Made by a program: the position numbers and the translations under genes. 64,000 nucleotides of DNA from XN24 sp035514535 (GTDB lineage: Bacteria > Pseudomonadota > Gammaproteobacteria > Steroidobacterales > XN24). The notes beneath the pieces were generated by a model. It worked only from the letters and a program-made list of their open reading frames with translations, ran no database searches and was not told the origin of the DNA. The stretch covers positions 6,782 to 70,781 of the forward strand of contig DATKAZ010000090.1 of the NCBI GenBank assembly GCA_035514535.1. The letters are read 5' to 3'. This document shows positions 8,903 through 17,871 of this stretch, in pieces; position 1 is the first letter of the stretch, and each line of letters starts with the position of its first letter.

Positions 8903-10007
8903 CGGAGCCGCCGCCCGTGGCCTGGCGCGGCTGATCGCCGCCGAGGCGCGCACGGATCGCGACTACCACCTGATGGAGTTTTGCGGCGGGCACACGCACG
9001 CGGTATTTCGCCACGGTATTCCGGACCTGCTCCCCGACAACGTCCACCTCGTCCACGGCCCCGGCTGTCCGGTCTGCGTGCTCGCCATGCCGCGACTCGA
9101 TCTCGCCATCGACCTGTCGTTCGATGAGCGCGTGATACTTGCCAGTTATGGCGACATGCTGCGGGTGCCGGCGTCGCGCAAGCGCAGCCTGCTGAAGGCC
9201 CGTGCGCTCGGCCGGGACGTGCGCATCGTGCAGTCGGCGATGGAGTCGATCCTGCTCGCGCAACAGAACCCGGAGCGCGAGGTCGTGTTTTTCGCGATCG
9301 GCTTCGAGACCACGACGCCGCCGACGGCGCTGGTCCTCCTCGAGGCGCAGCGTCTCGGGCTCGAGAATTTCAGCGTCTACTGCAACCACGTGCTCACGCC
9401 GTCGGCCATTCGCAGCATCCTCGACGCACCCGAAGTGCGCGAACTGGGGCAGGCGAGGGTGGACGGGTTTCTTGGCCCCTCGCATGTCAGTACGATCATC
9501 GGCGCGCGACCCTACGAGTTCTTCGCCGAGGAATACCAGCGCCCGGTCGTCATCGCCGGCTTCGAGCCACTCGACGTGCTCGCCGCCATCCGCATGCTGA
9601 TCGCGCAGCTGAACGAAGGCAGGGCCGAAGTGGAGAACCAGTTCACGCGCGGCGTGACGCGCGACGGCAACCGCAAGGCACAGGCGATGGTCGCCGAGGT
9701 GTTCGAGCTGCGGCCGGAATTCGAGTGGCGCGGGCTCGGCATGGTCGAGTACAGCGGCCTGCGCATCAAGGAGCGGTACGCGCACTTCGATGCCGAGCGG
9801 CGCTTCGAACTCGTCGAAAGGCCTGCCGCGGAGAACAAGGCTTGCCAGTGCCCGGCGATCATCCGCGGCCTGAAGAAACCGCTCGATTGCCCCATCTTCG
9901 GCACGGTATGCACGCCGCGCAATCCGATCGGGTCCTGCATGGTGTCCTCGGAGGGCGCCTGTGCCGCCTGGTACCAGTATCGTAACGGCCTCGCCGCCAG
10001 CGCCTGA
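8877..10007 (+). CDS. hypD: HypD hydrogenase maturation protein (copy 1)
   Basis: FeS scaffold protein of 376 residues on which the cyanide- and CO-bearing iron of [NiFe] hydrogenase is built. The family motifs are all present: MEFCGGHTH, GPGCPVCV, GFETTTPPTA, and the C-terminal cysteine set (CQCP, LDCPIFGTVCTP, GSCMVSSEGAC) that binds the 4Fe4S cluster. Start is ATG 8877; a GTG one codon earlier is possible. It lies inside a coupled hypC-hypD-hypX run. A second, divergent HypD is encoded at 54391-55494, and neither copy shows a missing key cysteine. Confidence 0.95.
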   Translation: MRYIRGFRDGAAARGLARLIAAEARTDRDYHLMEFCGGHTHAVFRHGIPDLLPDNVHLVHGPGCPVCVLAMPRLDLAIDLSFDERVILASYGDMLRVPASRKRSLLKARALGRDVRIVQSAMESILLAQQNPEREVVFFAIGFETTTPPTALVLLEAQRLGLENFSVYCNHVLTPSAIRSILDAPEVRELGQARVDGFLGPSHVSTIIGARPYEFFAEEYQRPVVIAGFEPLDVLAAIRMLIAQLNEGRAEVENQFTRGVTRDGNRKAQAMVAEVFELRPEFEWRGLGMVEYSGLRIKERYAHFDAERRFELVERPAAENKACQCPAIIRGLKKPLDCPIFGTVCTPRNPIGSCMVSSEGACAAWYQYRNGLAASA

Positions 10008-10017
10008 GCCCTTCGCG

Positions 10018-11784
10018 GTGCGCATCCTCTTCCTGACCCACAGTTTCAACAGCCTCGCGCAGCGGCTTTATACCGAGCTGGCTGCGCTCGGCCACGAGGT
10101 GTCCGTCGAGCTCGACATCAACGATGCCGCGACGGTCTCCGCGGTGGAGTTGTTCCGGCCGCACCTGGTGGTGGCTCCGTTCCTGAAACGCGCCATCCCG
10201 GAGGCCGTGTGGCGCCGGCTCGTCTGCCTCGTCGTTCACCCCGGAATTCGCGGCGATCGCGGGCCGTCTGCGCTGGACTGGGCGATCCTCGAGGGCGAGG
10301 CGCGCTGGGGCGTGACCGTGCTGCAGGCGGAACGCGAGCTGGATGCCGGCCCCGTCTGGGCCTGGCGCGAGTTCCCGATGCGCGCCGCGACGAAGGGCAG
10401 CCTGTATCGCTTCGAGGTCACCGAGGCCGCGGCGGCGGCGGTGCTGGAGGCGGTCGAGCGGTTCCAGGCCGGCGACTTCCGGCCGCAACGAGTCGACCCG
10501 CAGGATGCCGCGATCCGGGGTCGTCCGCGCGAGCCGATGAAGCAATCCGACCGGCGCATCGACTGGGCACGGGACGACACCGCCACCGTGTTGCGCAAGA
10601 TCCGCTCGGCCGACGGGTTCCCCGGCGTAGTCGACCAGCTCGCAGGACTCGGCGTACGCTTGTATGACGCCCACCCGGACGTATCGCTGGGTGGCGAGCC
10701 GGGCGCATTGCTCGCGCGGCGCGACGGCGCGGTATGCCGCGCGACGACCGACGGCGCGGTGTGGATCGGCCGCCTGCGGCTTGCACAGGGGCGCAGCCTC
10801 AAGTTGCCCGCGACGACCGTGCTCGGTGCAGCTGCGGCGGCCCTGCCGGAGTCCGCCTCGTGCGACGAATTGCCGGTCGACGGCCTGACTTTCAACGAGA
10901 TCCGGTACGAGGAGCGCGACAGGGTCGGCTACCTGCACTTCGACTTCCATAACGGGGCGATGGGTACCGACCAGTGCCGGCGCCTGCTGGCAGCCTTGCG
11001 GCAGGCGCGCGCGCGGCCGACGCGTGTCATTGTGCTGCTGGGCGGGCGAGACTTCTGGTCCAACGGGCTGCACCTGAACCTGATCGAAGCGGCGGCCAGC
11101 CCCGCCGACGCGTCCTGGGAGAACATCAATGCGATGGATGACCTCGCGGAGGCGGTCGTCGGGACCAGCGAGCAGCTCACGATTTCGGCCCTGGGCGGGA
11201 ATGCGGGCGCCGGCGGCGCGTTTCTCGCCCTCGCGGCCGACTTCGTCTACGCGCGTGACGGCGTGATCCTGAATCCCCATTACAAGAATATGGGCAACCT
11301 GTACGGATCGGAGCTCTGGACCTACCTCCTGCCTCGACGCGTCGGCCCGACAGGGGTTGCGGCGGTAATGGCCCACCGCCTGCCACTCGCGGCGCGAGAA
11401 GCGCTGGCGATGGGGGTCGTGGACGAGGTCGGGCCGGGTGATCCGGCAGCCTTCCGGGACTTCGTGGCGTCCAGGGCGGCCGGGCTCGCAGCCGGCACCG
11501 ATTTCGACGCGCGGCTTGCGGCGAAGAGGCTACGCCGCGAGGCCGACGAGGCCGTCAAGCCGCTGGCGGCTCACCGGGCCGAGGAACTCGAGCGCATGAA
11601 GCTGAACTTCTACGGCTTCGACCCCAGTTATCACGTTGCGCGCTATCGCTTCGTGCATCGCACGCCGCACGCCTGGACGCCGCTGTACCTCGCCACGCAC
11701 CGGCGTCTCGGCTGGCAGGTTCCGCAGGGCAGGGAAGTGCCATCACCCGCCTGCCCGCAACGCAGTTCCGCCCGCAGGGACTAG
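10018..11784 (+). CDS. hypX: HypX (HoxX), CO-ligand synthase for [NiFe] hydrogenase
   Basis: About 588 residues in two parts. The N-terminal formyltransferase-like domain (RILFLTHSFNSLAQRL to about residue 270) binds formyl-tetrahydrofolate. The C-terminal enoyl-CoA hydratase/isomerase-like domain (about 300-560, with GGNAGAGGAFLALAAD) decarbonylates the formyl-CoA intermediate. The product CO becomes the active-site ligand when cells grow with oxygen. GTG 10018, 10 bases after hypD, gives the N-terminus usual for the family; an upstream GTG at 9961 inside hypD is less likely. Its stop shares the palindrome CTAG with the stop of the convergent DUF3300 gene. HypX implies hydrogenase assembly under air. 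Confidence 0.92.
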   Translation: MRILFLTHSFNSLAQRLYTELAALGHEVSVELDINDAATVSAVELFRPHLVVAPFLKRAIPEAVWRRLVCLVVHPGIRGDRGPSALDWAILEGEARWGVTVLQAERELDAGPVWAWREFPMRAATKGSLYRFEVTEAAAAAVLEAVERFQAGDFRPQRVDPQDAAIRGRPREPMKQSDRRIDWARDDTATVLRKIRSADGFPGVVDQLAGLGVRLYDAHPDVSLGGEPGALLARRDGAVCRATTDGAVWIGRLRLAQGRSLKLPATTVLGAAAAALPESASCDELPVDGLTFNEIRYEERDRVGYLHFDFHNGAMGTDQCRRLLAALRQARARPTRVIVLLGGRDFWSNGLHLNLIEAAASPADASWENINAMDDLAEAVVGTSEQLTISALGGNAGAGGAFLALAADFVYARDGVILNPHYKNMGNLYGSELWTYLLPRRVGPTGVAAVMAHRLPLAAREALAMGVVDEVGPGDPAAFRDFVASRAAGLAAGTDFDARLAAKRLRREADEAVKPLAAHRAEELERMKLNFYGFDPSYHVARYRFVHRTPHAWTPLYLATHRRLGWQVPQGREVPSPACPQRSSARRD

Positions 11785-13442
11785 TCGAACCTGCGACCGT
11801 TCCGGCCGGCCTGGCCGCGCCATGAATTTGCCTTGCCCTTGTCACGCTCAGCCCTGGGAGCGGCGCGCGACTCGGTATCACGGCTGCTGGACCGGCTTTC
11901 CGCCCTGGCCCGCGGCGCAGGCGCCGTAGCCGCCGGGGCGCTCGAGCGACCCTGCGGCCGGGACTGCGGCGCGCGCGACGTCGACCGCGGCGACGACGAA
12001 ACAGTCGACCTTGCCGCAGGCGCGGCGGCGCGCGGCGCGGAAGACCTGGCGCGCGACGTGGAGGCGCCGGCCCGTGGAGTGGAGGCCCCGGCGCGCGGCG
12101 CGGAGGCTGTCCGCTGAGAAGGCGAGACCGCCCGGCGCGTCACGGTCGCTGGCCGCTGTGTGGGCGCTACGGTCCGTTGTGCACGCTGTTGCGGTCGTGT
12201 CGACGCGCGCGTGTCGCGGAGGCGTTCACCGGTGCGGGAGACACTGGGTTGCACGGTGCGCGGCCCGGCTGACAGCCTGGCGCCATCAGTGTCCCGGGCC
12301 GTCCGGTTCGTGACCTGACGCTGCGATCGGTCGGCGGCTTCCCGGACCGACCCGCTTGCGCGGTCCGCCGGGCGGGCCACCCGCGAATCGCGGGACACGC
12401 GCGAATTCCGGTCGCGCCACGCACCGTCCCGATCCTCGCGGTAATCACGCCTCGTCCCGGCGAGTCGCGAGTCGCGATCCGCGCTGCCCGTGGCCCGCGT
12501 CCCGCGATGCTCAATCGGCCAGCGTGTCGAGGGACCCGCTTTCAGGCGCGGCTGGTCATAGCGCTGCCTCACGTCCTTGTGCCGATAGGCGACCCCGCGG
12601 CGATGCCGGGGGTTGTGCTTCCAGCGCTCGCCGGGGGTGTAATAGTGCCGCGCCGAGCGGTAGCGCGGCGCATGGTAGTACCGCGGCGCATGCAGGATGA
12701 CGACGCTGCGCTGCGGCCAATAGAAGCTGCTGAAGAAGAAGCCCGAGGAGAGGCGTATGCCGGAGCCCCAGTAGTACCCTGGATGCCCGTGGTAATAGTA
12801 CGAGGGCGCGGCCCAGACGACCGGCGGGTAGGCCGGCCACCACCAGCTCCCGTAGACCACGTACGGATCGTAGTAAGGCACATGCACCACGTGAGTCCGT
12901 GCGGGTTCGATGATGATCGTTTTCTCTTCGCGGATCACGCGCGCGTACTCGGTCGTCTCGAGATTGCCCTCAGCATCGGCCCGGGCGCGCAGGAACTGGA
13001 TCGAGTCCATGACCTGCGCTTCCTGGTAAAGCATTGCGTCGCCCAGGTTTCGGGTCCAGTCGAGATCCTCGTCCATGCGCGCGAGAATCTCCGGGAAGGC
13101 GACCAGCGCCTTGACGCTGGGATCCCAGTCACGGTCTGCAACGGCCGCGACGGCATTCTCGCCTTCAAGCTGCGGGTTCTGCCGCGACCAGCGCGCGGCC
13201 TCGACGACTTCCAGCGGATAGGTCGCCGCGACCAGCACCTGGGAGAGCAGTGAGTCGGGATACAGGGCGATCGGCGCGAGCAGTTGATCGAGCTGCGCCT
13301 GGGTATACTCCTGACCGTCGGCGGAGGTCGTGACAACGTCGTCCACGATTGGCTCGACGACATATTCCTCGGCGTGGGCGGGGCCGGCCGCCAGGGCCAG
13401 CAGGCCTAGCGTCAGCGCTGCGCGCATGTGAAGGTTGTTCAT
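11781..13442 (-). CDS. DUF3300 domain protein with basic low-complexity tail
   Basis: Exported protein of 553 residues. The signal peptide (to about residue 24, ending AAGPAHA) is followed by a DUF3300 domain from about 45 to 260, including LLAPIALYPDSLLSQVL and YWPQRSVVILHAPRYYH. The remaining half is Arg/Ser/Ala-rich and repetitive, with near repeats of the PRAGAST type around residues 440-480, and is likely disordered. Start is ATG 13442 with GGGAG upstream. The role of DUF3300 is unknown. The high-GC tail gives several long open frames on the other strand, which I treat as by-products. Confidence 0.8.
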   Translation of the reverse strand: MNNLHMRAALTLGLLALAAGPAHAEEYVVEPIVDDVVTTSADGQEYTQAQLDQLLAPIALYPDSLLSQVLVAATYPLEVVEAARWSRQNPQLEGENAVAAVADRDWDPSVKALVAFPEILARMDEDLDWTRNLGDAMLYQEAQVMDSIQFLRARADAEGNLETTEYARVIREEKTIIIEPARTHVVHVPYYDPYVVYGSWWWPAYPPVVWAAPSYYYHGHPGYYWGSGIRLSSGFFFSSFYWPQRSVVILHAPRYYHAPRYRSARHYYTPGERWKHNPRHRRGVAYRHKDVRQRYDQPRLKAGPSTRWPIEHRGTRATGSADRDSRLAGTRRDYREDRDGAWRDRNSRVSRDSRVARPADRASGSVREAADRSQRQVTNRTARDTDGARLSAGPRTVQPSVSRTGERLRDTRASTRPQQRAQRTVAPTQRPATVTRRAVSPSQRTASAPRAGASTPRAGASTSRARSSAPRAAAPAARSTVSSSPRSTSRAPQSRPQGRSSAPAATAPAPRARAESRSSSRDTESRAAPRAERDKGKANSWRGQAGRNGRRFD

Positions 13443-13612
13443 CGCTCGCTCCCGGTTTTCACCACGCTCACAGGCTAGCACCCCGAACCTGAACATACGG
13501 CAACGGTGTGGCGGCCCGCATGCCCCGGTCAGCCCATGTTCTCTCGGACCATTCTGGCAGCTATTGGTTTCCGGTTAACATAGGCGCGCCCGGCGATCGC
13601 CGGGCCCCGTCA

Positions 13613-13730
<118 letters not shown>

Positions 13731-13738
13731 TTTGCCGG

Positions 13739-13975
13739 TCACCCTTCGAGCAGCGGGCGGATCTTCTCCGGGCTCAGCACCCTGCCGAAGGACTTCACTT
13801 CGCCGTCCACCGCGAGACCGGGCGTCAGCATGATGCCGAACTCGGCGATGCGGTTGATGTCCGTAACCTTTTCCAGGCGGTACTCGAGGCCCAGCGACTT
13901 GGCGGCCGCCTCCGCATTCTCCGCCAGCACCTGGCACTTGGAACATCCTCTACCAAGAATCTGTATATGCTTCAT
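13739..13975 (-). CDS. Small redox-active thioredoxin-like protein
   Basis: Cytosolic thioredoxin-fold protein of 78 residues, with the active site GCSKC at C11 and C14 and the cis-proline segment IMLTPGLAVDGEV near residue 50. It resembles the minimal 'redox-active disulfide protein 2' family. It is the last gene of the minus-strand arsR-permease-thioredoxin run, 44 bases after the permease stop. The short spacer 13976-14019 is strikingly AT-rich for this window. Its partners are probably the permease or a metalloid-reducing step; this is inferred from context only. Confidence 0.85.
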   Translation of the reverse strand: MKHIQILGRGCSKCQVLAENAEAAAKSLGLEYRLEKVTDINRIAEFGIMLTPGLAVDGEVKSFGRVLSPEKIRPLLEG

Positions 13976-14019
13976 AAATATGCACCATATATTTCATGTA
14001 AATTATTGTTACAGGCTGG

Positions 14020-15402
14020 TCAGAAGAACAAGCCGTAGAGGTAGCCGCACAGGGTGCTCAGGCCGACCACCAGGCCGACGAATACGAGGGTCTTCTGCGT
14101 GCCGAGGATCGCCCGGATGACCAGCATGTTGGGCAGCGACACCGCCGGACCGGCAAGCAGCAGCGCCAGCGCAGGACCCTTGCCCATGCCGTTGCCGATC
14201 AGCCCCTGCAGGATGGGCACCTCGGTCAGCGTGGCGAAATACATCAGCGAGCCGGCCATGGCCGCGAACAGGTTGGCGGACAGGGAGTTTCCGCCGACCA
14301 GGCCAGCGATCCAGTGCCCGGGGACCAGTCCTTCCTCTCCCGGCCGCCCTAGCAAAAACCCGGCGACCAGCACGCCGACCAGCAGCAGCGGGGTGATCTG
14401 CTTGGCGAAGCCCCAGCTCTGTTCGACCCACTCGCGGTTCTCGTCGCCGGCGTCGCGGCTCGAGGACAGCAGCACGATCCCGGCCACCGCGACGGTGAAC
14501 GGCAGCATGGCATGCCATGGCAGCCCGACTTCAAAACCGGGCAGCAGGTGACCCCAGGCCGGCAGCGCCCACGTATGCAACAGGACGGCAGCCAGGGCGA
14601 CGGTCAGCGCGAGCAGCGCCATTTTCCACCAGCGGATGCCGAACCACAGCACTATCATGGCGCCGAGCGCGGCGCCGAACAGCCCGGTCAGCGCCCACTT
14701 GGCGCTCCAGATCTCGAACCACGGCCCAGCCGTGGCTTGCGGCTGGCCCCAGTTGGCGAACACCAGAACGCCGATGAGGGCTGCGAAATAGCTGGCGGTC
14801 TGCCACAGCGGCCGCATCCCGTCCTCCTCAGGGATGAGCAAGGTGCCGCCTGCGCGGGCGCGCTCCTCCTTGCGGTAGATCAAGTGCATCGCGAGGCCGA
14901 TCAGCACGCTGAAGGCGATTGCGCCGACGGCGCGGGCGACGCCGAGCTCGGCGCCCAGCACTGAGGCCGTGAGCACCACCGCAAGCACGTTGATGGCCGG
15001 ACCGGAGTAGAGGAAGGCGATTGCCGGGCCGAGGCCTGCGCCGCGCCTCCAGATGCTGCCAAACAGCGGCAGGATCGTGCAGGAACACACCGCCAGGATC
15101 GATCCGCTGATCGCGCCCATGCCGTAGGCGACCGGCTTCGGCGCCGCCGGCCCCAGGTACTTCATCACCGCCGGCTGGCTGATGAACACGGCGATCGCTC
15201 CGGCGATGAGGAATGCCGGCACCAGGCAGAGCAGGAAGTGCTCCTGTGCGTACCAGCGCGTCAGCGCCAGGGCCTCGTGGACCGCGCCGTCGAAGCGGGC
15301 CCAGCCGACCGGCAGAGCGAACACGAGCATGAACACGGCCAGGCCCGCGGCCAGGAGTCGCCATTCGCGGCTCAGGATCGGGGCTTCTCGCAGCGCTTCC
15401 AA
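14020..15402 (-). CDS. ArsP/DUF318-type permease
   Basis: Inner-membrane permease of 460 residues with about ten hydrophobic segments. The family motif is SGSILAVCSCTILPLF followed by SGPAINVLAVV near residues 95-145, and a similar second half carries AGPAVSLPNMLVI near 415. In ArsP relatives the CSC-type motif is linked to export of trivalent organoarsenicals, while other DUF318 permeases have no known substrate. Start is TTG at 15402, one base after the arsR stop, which means tight coupling. Co-transcription with an ArsR-type repressor and a thioredoxin supports metal or metalloid export; the exact ion is not determined. Confidence 0.82.
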   Translation of the reverse strand: MEALREAPILSREWRLLAAGLAVFMLVFALPVGWARFDGAVHEALALTRWYAQEHFLLCLVPAFLIAGAIAVFISQPAVMKYLGPAAPKPVAYGMGAISGSILAVCSCTILPLFGSIWRRGAGLGPAIAFLYSGPAINVLAVVLTASVLGAELGVARAVGAIAFSVLIGLAMHLIYRKEERARAGGTLLIPEEDGMRPLWQTASYFAALIGVLVFANWGQPQATAGPWFEIWSAKWALTGLFGAALGAMIVLWFGIRWWKMALLALTVALAAVLLHTWALPAWGHLLPGFEVGLPWHAMLPFTVAVAGIVLLSSSRDAGDENREWVEQSWGFAKQITPLLLVGVLVAGFLLGRPGEEGLVPGHWIAGLVGGNSLSANLFAAMAGSLMYFATLTEVPILQGLIGNGMGKGPALALLLAGPAVSLPNMLVIRAILGTQKTLVFVGLVVGLSTLCGYLYGLFF

Positions 15403-15403
15403 C

Positions 15404-15742
15404 TCAGGCGTCCGCCAGGACGCGGGCCCGTTCCTCGAGGTCGTGCTCGAGCGTGCGGGTGGCGCAGGCCATGAAGTCCGTTATGCAGGGCGTGCGCAGG
15501 CGATAGAACACCTTGAGGCCGTCCTTGCGGGTGCTGACGATGCCGCTCCTGGCCATCACGGCCAGGTGGCGCGAAACGTTGGAGCGTCCGGCGCCGACCG
15601 CCGTGGCGATGTCGCAGACGCAGACATCGCCGTCGCGCAACAGGTCCACGATCGCAAGCCTGATCGGATGGGCCACGCCGTGCACGACTTCGGCCTGCAG
15701 CTCGTAGCGCCGCCAGTGCAAATCGCGATGCTGTTTTTTCAT
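15404..15742 (-). CDS. ArsR/SmtB-family metal-sensing repressor
   Basis: Winged-helix repressor of 112 residues. The helix-turn-helix region is around SNVSRHLAVMARSGIV (55-70). The DVCVCD motif (C41, C43) corresponds to the ELCVCDL metalloid-binding site of E. coli ArsR, so it probably senses As(III)/Sb(III) or a related soft metal. It heads the operon with the permease and thioredoxin. The ATG at 15742 directly abuts a perfect inverted repeat (15742-15765) that it most likely binds itself. Confidence 0.9.
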   Translation of the reverse strand: MKKQHRDLHWRRYELQAEVVHGVAHPIRLAIVDLLRDGDVCVCDIATAVGAGRSNVSRHLAVMARSGIVSTRKDGLKVFYRLRTPCITDFMACATRTLEHDLEERARVLADA

Positions 15743-15765
15743 TATGTGAGTATTTCATCACATAA
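15742..15765 (-). promoter_or_regulatory. Inverted-repeat operator of the arsR cassette
   Basis: Two perfect 8-bp arms, TTATGTGA and TCACATAA, separated by 8 bp, lie immediately upstream of the arsR start codon (the first T overlaps it). Size and position match operators bound by dimeric ArsR-family repressors. The leader would have to be very short or absent. No other copy was noticed in the window, so the regulation is probably local. Confidence 0.75.
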
Positions 15766-15903
15766 GGACGCAAGGTATCCGGACTTGCCGAAACCCGGTG
15801 CTCGACGGGAGGGTATGCGGGGTGCCGCCCTGCCCGGGCCCGGCGCACCGGGATGATACACTTCCACCCCTCCCGCAATGATCCAGGTTGCCCCGACAGG
15901 CTC

Positions 15904-17520
15904 ATGAGTTATCAAGCGCTTGCCCGCAAGTGGCGACCCCGTCTGTTCGCCGACCTGGTAGGCCAGGAACATGTCCTGCGGGCCCTCGTGCACGCGCTGG
16001 ACAATGACCGGCTGCACCACGCCTACCTGTTCACAGGGACGCGCGGCGTGGGCAAGACGACCATAGCGCGGATTCTCGCGAAAGCCCTGAATTGCGAGCA
16101 AGGCGTGTCCTCGACGCCCTGCGGTGCGTGCGGTTCCTGTCTCGACATCGATGCCGGGCGCTTCGTCGACCTGATCGAGGTCGATGCGGCGTCGCGCACC
16201 AAGATCGAGGACACGCGCGACCTGCTCGACAACGTGCAGTACTCGCCGGCGCGCGGGCGTTACAAGGTGTACCTGATCGACGAGGTCCACATGCTGTCGC
16301 GGCATTCCTTCAACGCCCTGTTGAAGACGCTGGAAGAGCCGCCGCCGCACGTGAAGTTTCTGCTCGCGACGACCGACCCGCAGAACCTGCCGGTGACGGT
16401 CCTGTCGCGCTGCCTGCAGTTCAACCTGAAGCGCCTGCCGGTGTCGATGATCCGCGAACGGCTGCGCCTCGTGGCAGACAGCGAGGCGCTGGAATTCGAG
16501 GGCCCAGCGCTGGACCTGCTGGCGCGCGCGGCCGACGGCAGCCTGCGCGACGCCCTCAGCCTGCTGGACCAGGCCGCATCCCACGGCGGCGGCCGCCTCG
16601 CGGAGCAGGACGTTGCGGCGATGCTCGGCACCGTCGATCGCGAGCATGCGGTGCGCCTGCTCGAGGCGATCGTGGCCGGCGACGGAGCGCGCGTCCTCAC
16701 CGAGGTGGCGGCGCTGGACGAGCACGTCCCGGATTACGACGATGTGCTCGGCACGATCGCAGCGCTGTTGCAGCGTGCCGCGGTGCTGCAGGCGGCGCCG
16801 GACCTCGACGACGAAGAGGACGGCTTAACCGCCAGGGCGCGGCCGCTGGCGAACACGGCGGCGCCCGAGGACCTCCAGTTGTGGTACCAGGTGGCGGTGG
16901 CAGGGCGTCGCGACCTGCCGCTCGCGCCCTCGCCGCGCGCGGGCTGCGAAATGGTCCTGCTGCGGATGCTCGCTTTCCGCTACGCGGAGCCGACGGCCAT
17001 CCGGGCCGGCGCCGCATCCAGGCCCGCGACGACGACGGCTGGCGCGGCGATTCCGGCAGGCGCAGTGGCGCCGGCCGGGCCGCAGCAGGCGGCGCGTGAA
17101 CGGGTGACGCCCGGGACGGCACCCGGCGCCGCGGCCGGGTCGCCGGACGAGTGGGAGCAGATCGTGGAGCACCTGGGCCTCGCCGGCGCGACGCGCCAGC
17201 TGGCCCGGCATTGCAGTTATGCCGGCCGGGCGGGCGGGGTCGTGCGCCTGGTGATCGATCCGGCCCACGAGATCCTTGCCACGAACGCACAGCAGGACCG
17301 CCTCCGCAAGGCGCTTGCGAGCCACTTTGGCGAGGCCGTGCGCCTGCAGCTGGACATTGCGAAACCCGCTGCAGAAACGCCTGCGGATAAGGAGCGGCGC
17401 GCCGCGGCCGAACGTCAGCTGCAGGCGGAAAACGCCATCGAGGATGACCCGGTAGTGCGCGAGATGCAGAAGGTTTTTGACGCCAGGGTGGATCACGACA
17501 GCATCCGCCCCGCGGACTGA
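15904..17520 (+). CDS. dnaX: DNA polymerase III subunits gamma/tau
   Basis: Clamp-loader ATPase of 538 residues. Visible are the opening MSYQALARKWRPRLF, Walker A GTRGVGKTTIAR, a zinc module with CGACGSC, the Walker B region VYLIDEVHML and the sensor-1 region LLATTDPQNLP. An Ala/Pro/Gly linker (about 365-415) precedes the tau C-terminus that contacts the polymerase core. Start is ATG 15904; an in-frame start 51 bases upstream would add residues not found in the family. I found no A-rich slippery heptamer like that of E. coli, so a frameshifted gamma form is not supported. It is 20 bases upstream of ybaB. Confidence 0.95.
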   Translation: MSYQALARKWRPRLFADLVGQEHVLRALVHALDNDRLHHAYLFTGTRGVGKTTIARILAKALNCEQGVSSTPCGACGSCLDIDAGRFVDLIEVDAASRTKIEDTRDLLDNVQYSPARGRYKVYLIDEVHMLSRHSFNALLKTLEEPPPHVKFLLATTDPQNLPVTVLSRCLQFNLKRLPVSMIRERLRLVADSEALEFEGPALDLLARAADGSLRDALSLLDQAASHGGGRLAEQDVAAMLGTVDREHAVRLLEAIVAGDGARVLTEVAALDEHVPDYDDVLGTIAALLQRAAVLQAAPDLDDEEDGLTARARPLANTAAPEDLQLWYQVAVAGRRDLPLAPSPRAGCEMVLLRMLAFRYAEPTAIRAGAASRPATTTAGAAIPAGAVAPAGPQQAARERVTPGTAPGAAAGSPDEWEQIVEHLGLAGATRQLARHCSYAGRAGGVVRLVIDPAHEILATNAQQDRLRKALASHFGEAVRLQLDIAKPAAETPADKERRAAAERQLQAENAIEDDPVVREMQKVFDARVDHDSIRPAD

Positions 17521-17540
17521 TCAGCAACAGGAGCAACTGA

Positions 17541-17864
17541 ATGAAGGGGCAGATCGGGCAGCTGATGCGCCAGGCTCAGCAGATGCAGGAGAACATGGCG
17601 AAAGCGCAGGAGGAGCTCGCGGCGATCGAAGTCGTGGGTGAGTCCGGCGGCGGCATGGTCAAGGTGACGATGACTTGCCGGCACGAGGTGCGGGGCATCG
17701 CCATCGACCCCGCCCTCGTCGGCGACGACCGGGAAATGCTGGAAGACCTGGTGGCAGCCGCCGTCAACGACACGTTGCGCAAGGTGGAACGGACGGTGCA
17801 GGAGAAATACGCGGGCATGACTTCCGGCCTCGGCCTCCCCGGCGGCATGAAGCTGCCGTTCTAA
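17541..17864 (+). CDS. ybaB: YbaB/EbfC nucleoid-associated protein
   Basis: Small DNA-binding protein of 107 residues, a dimer with tweezer-like arms in the family. It starts MKGQIGQLMRQAQQMQ and carries the GGGMVKVTMTCRHEV beta segment. Good ribosome site (AGGAG) 7 bases before the ATG. It lies between dnaX and recR, the usual order in gammaproteobacteria, and is presumably co-transcribed with both. Confidence 0.93.
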   Translation: MKGQIGQLMRQAQQMQENMAKAQEELAAIEVVGESGGGMVKVTMTCRHEVRGIAIDPALVGDDREMLEDLVAAAVNDTLRKVERTVQEKYAGMTSGLGLPGGMKLPF

Positions 17865-17871
17865 GCCGTCG

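Noticed and set aside
12100..13253. Plus-strand open frames across the DUF3300 gene
   Set aside because: They mirror the Arg/Ser-rich repeat coding on the minus strand and show no protein-like pattern or start signals.
15904..17520. Programmed frameshift producing a gamma form of DnaX
   Set aside because: No A-rich slippery heptamer with a downstream hairpin was seen in the region where E. coli has it.
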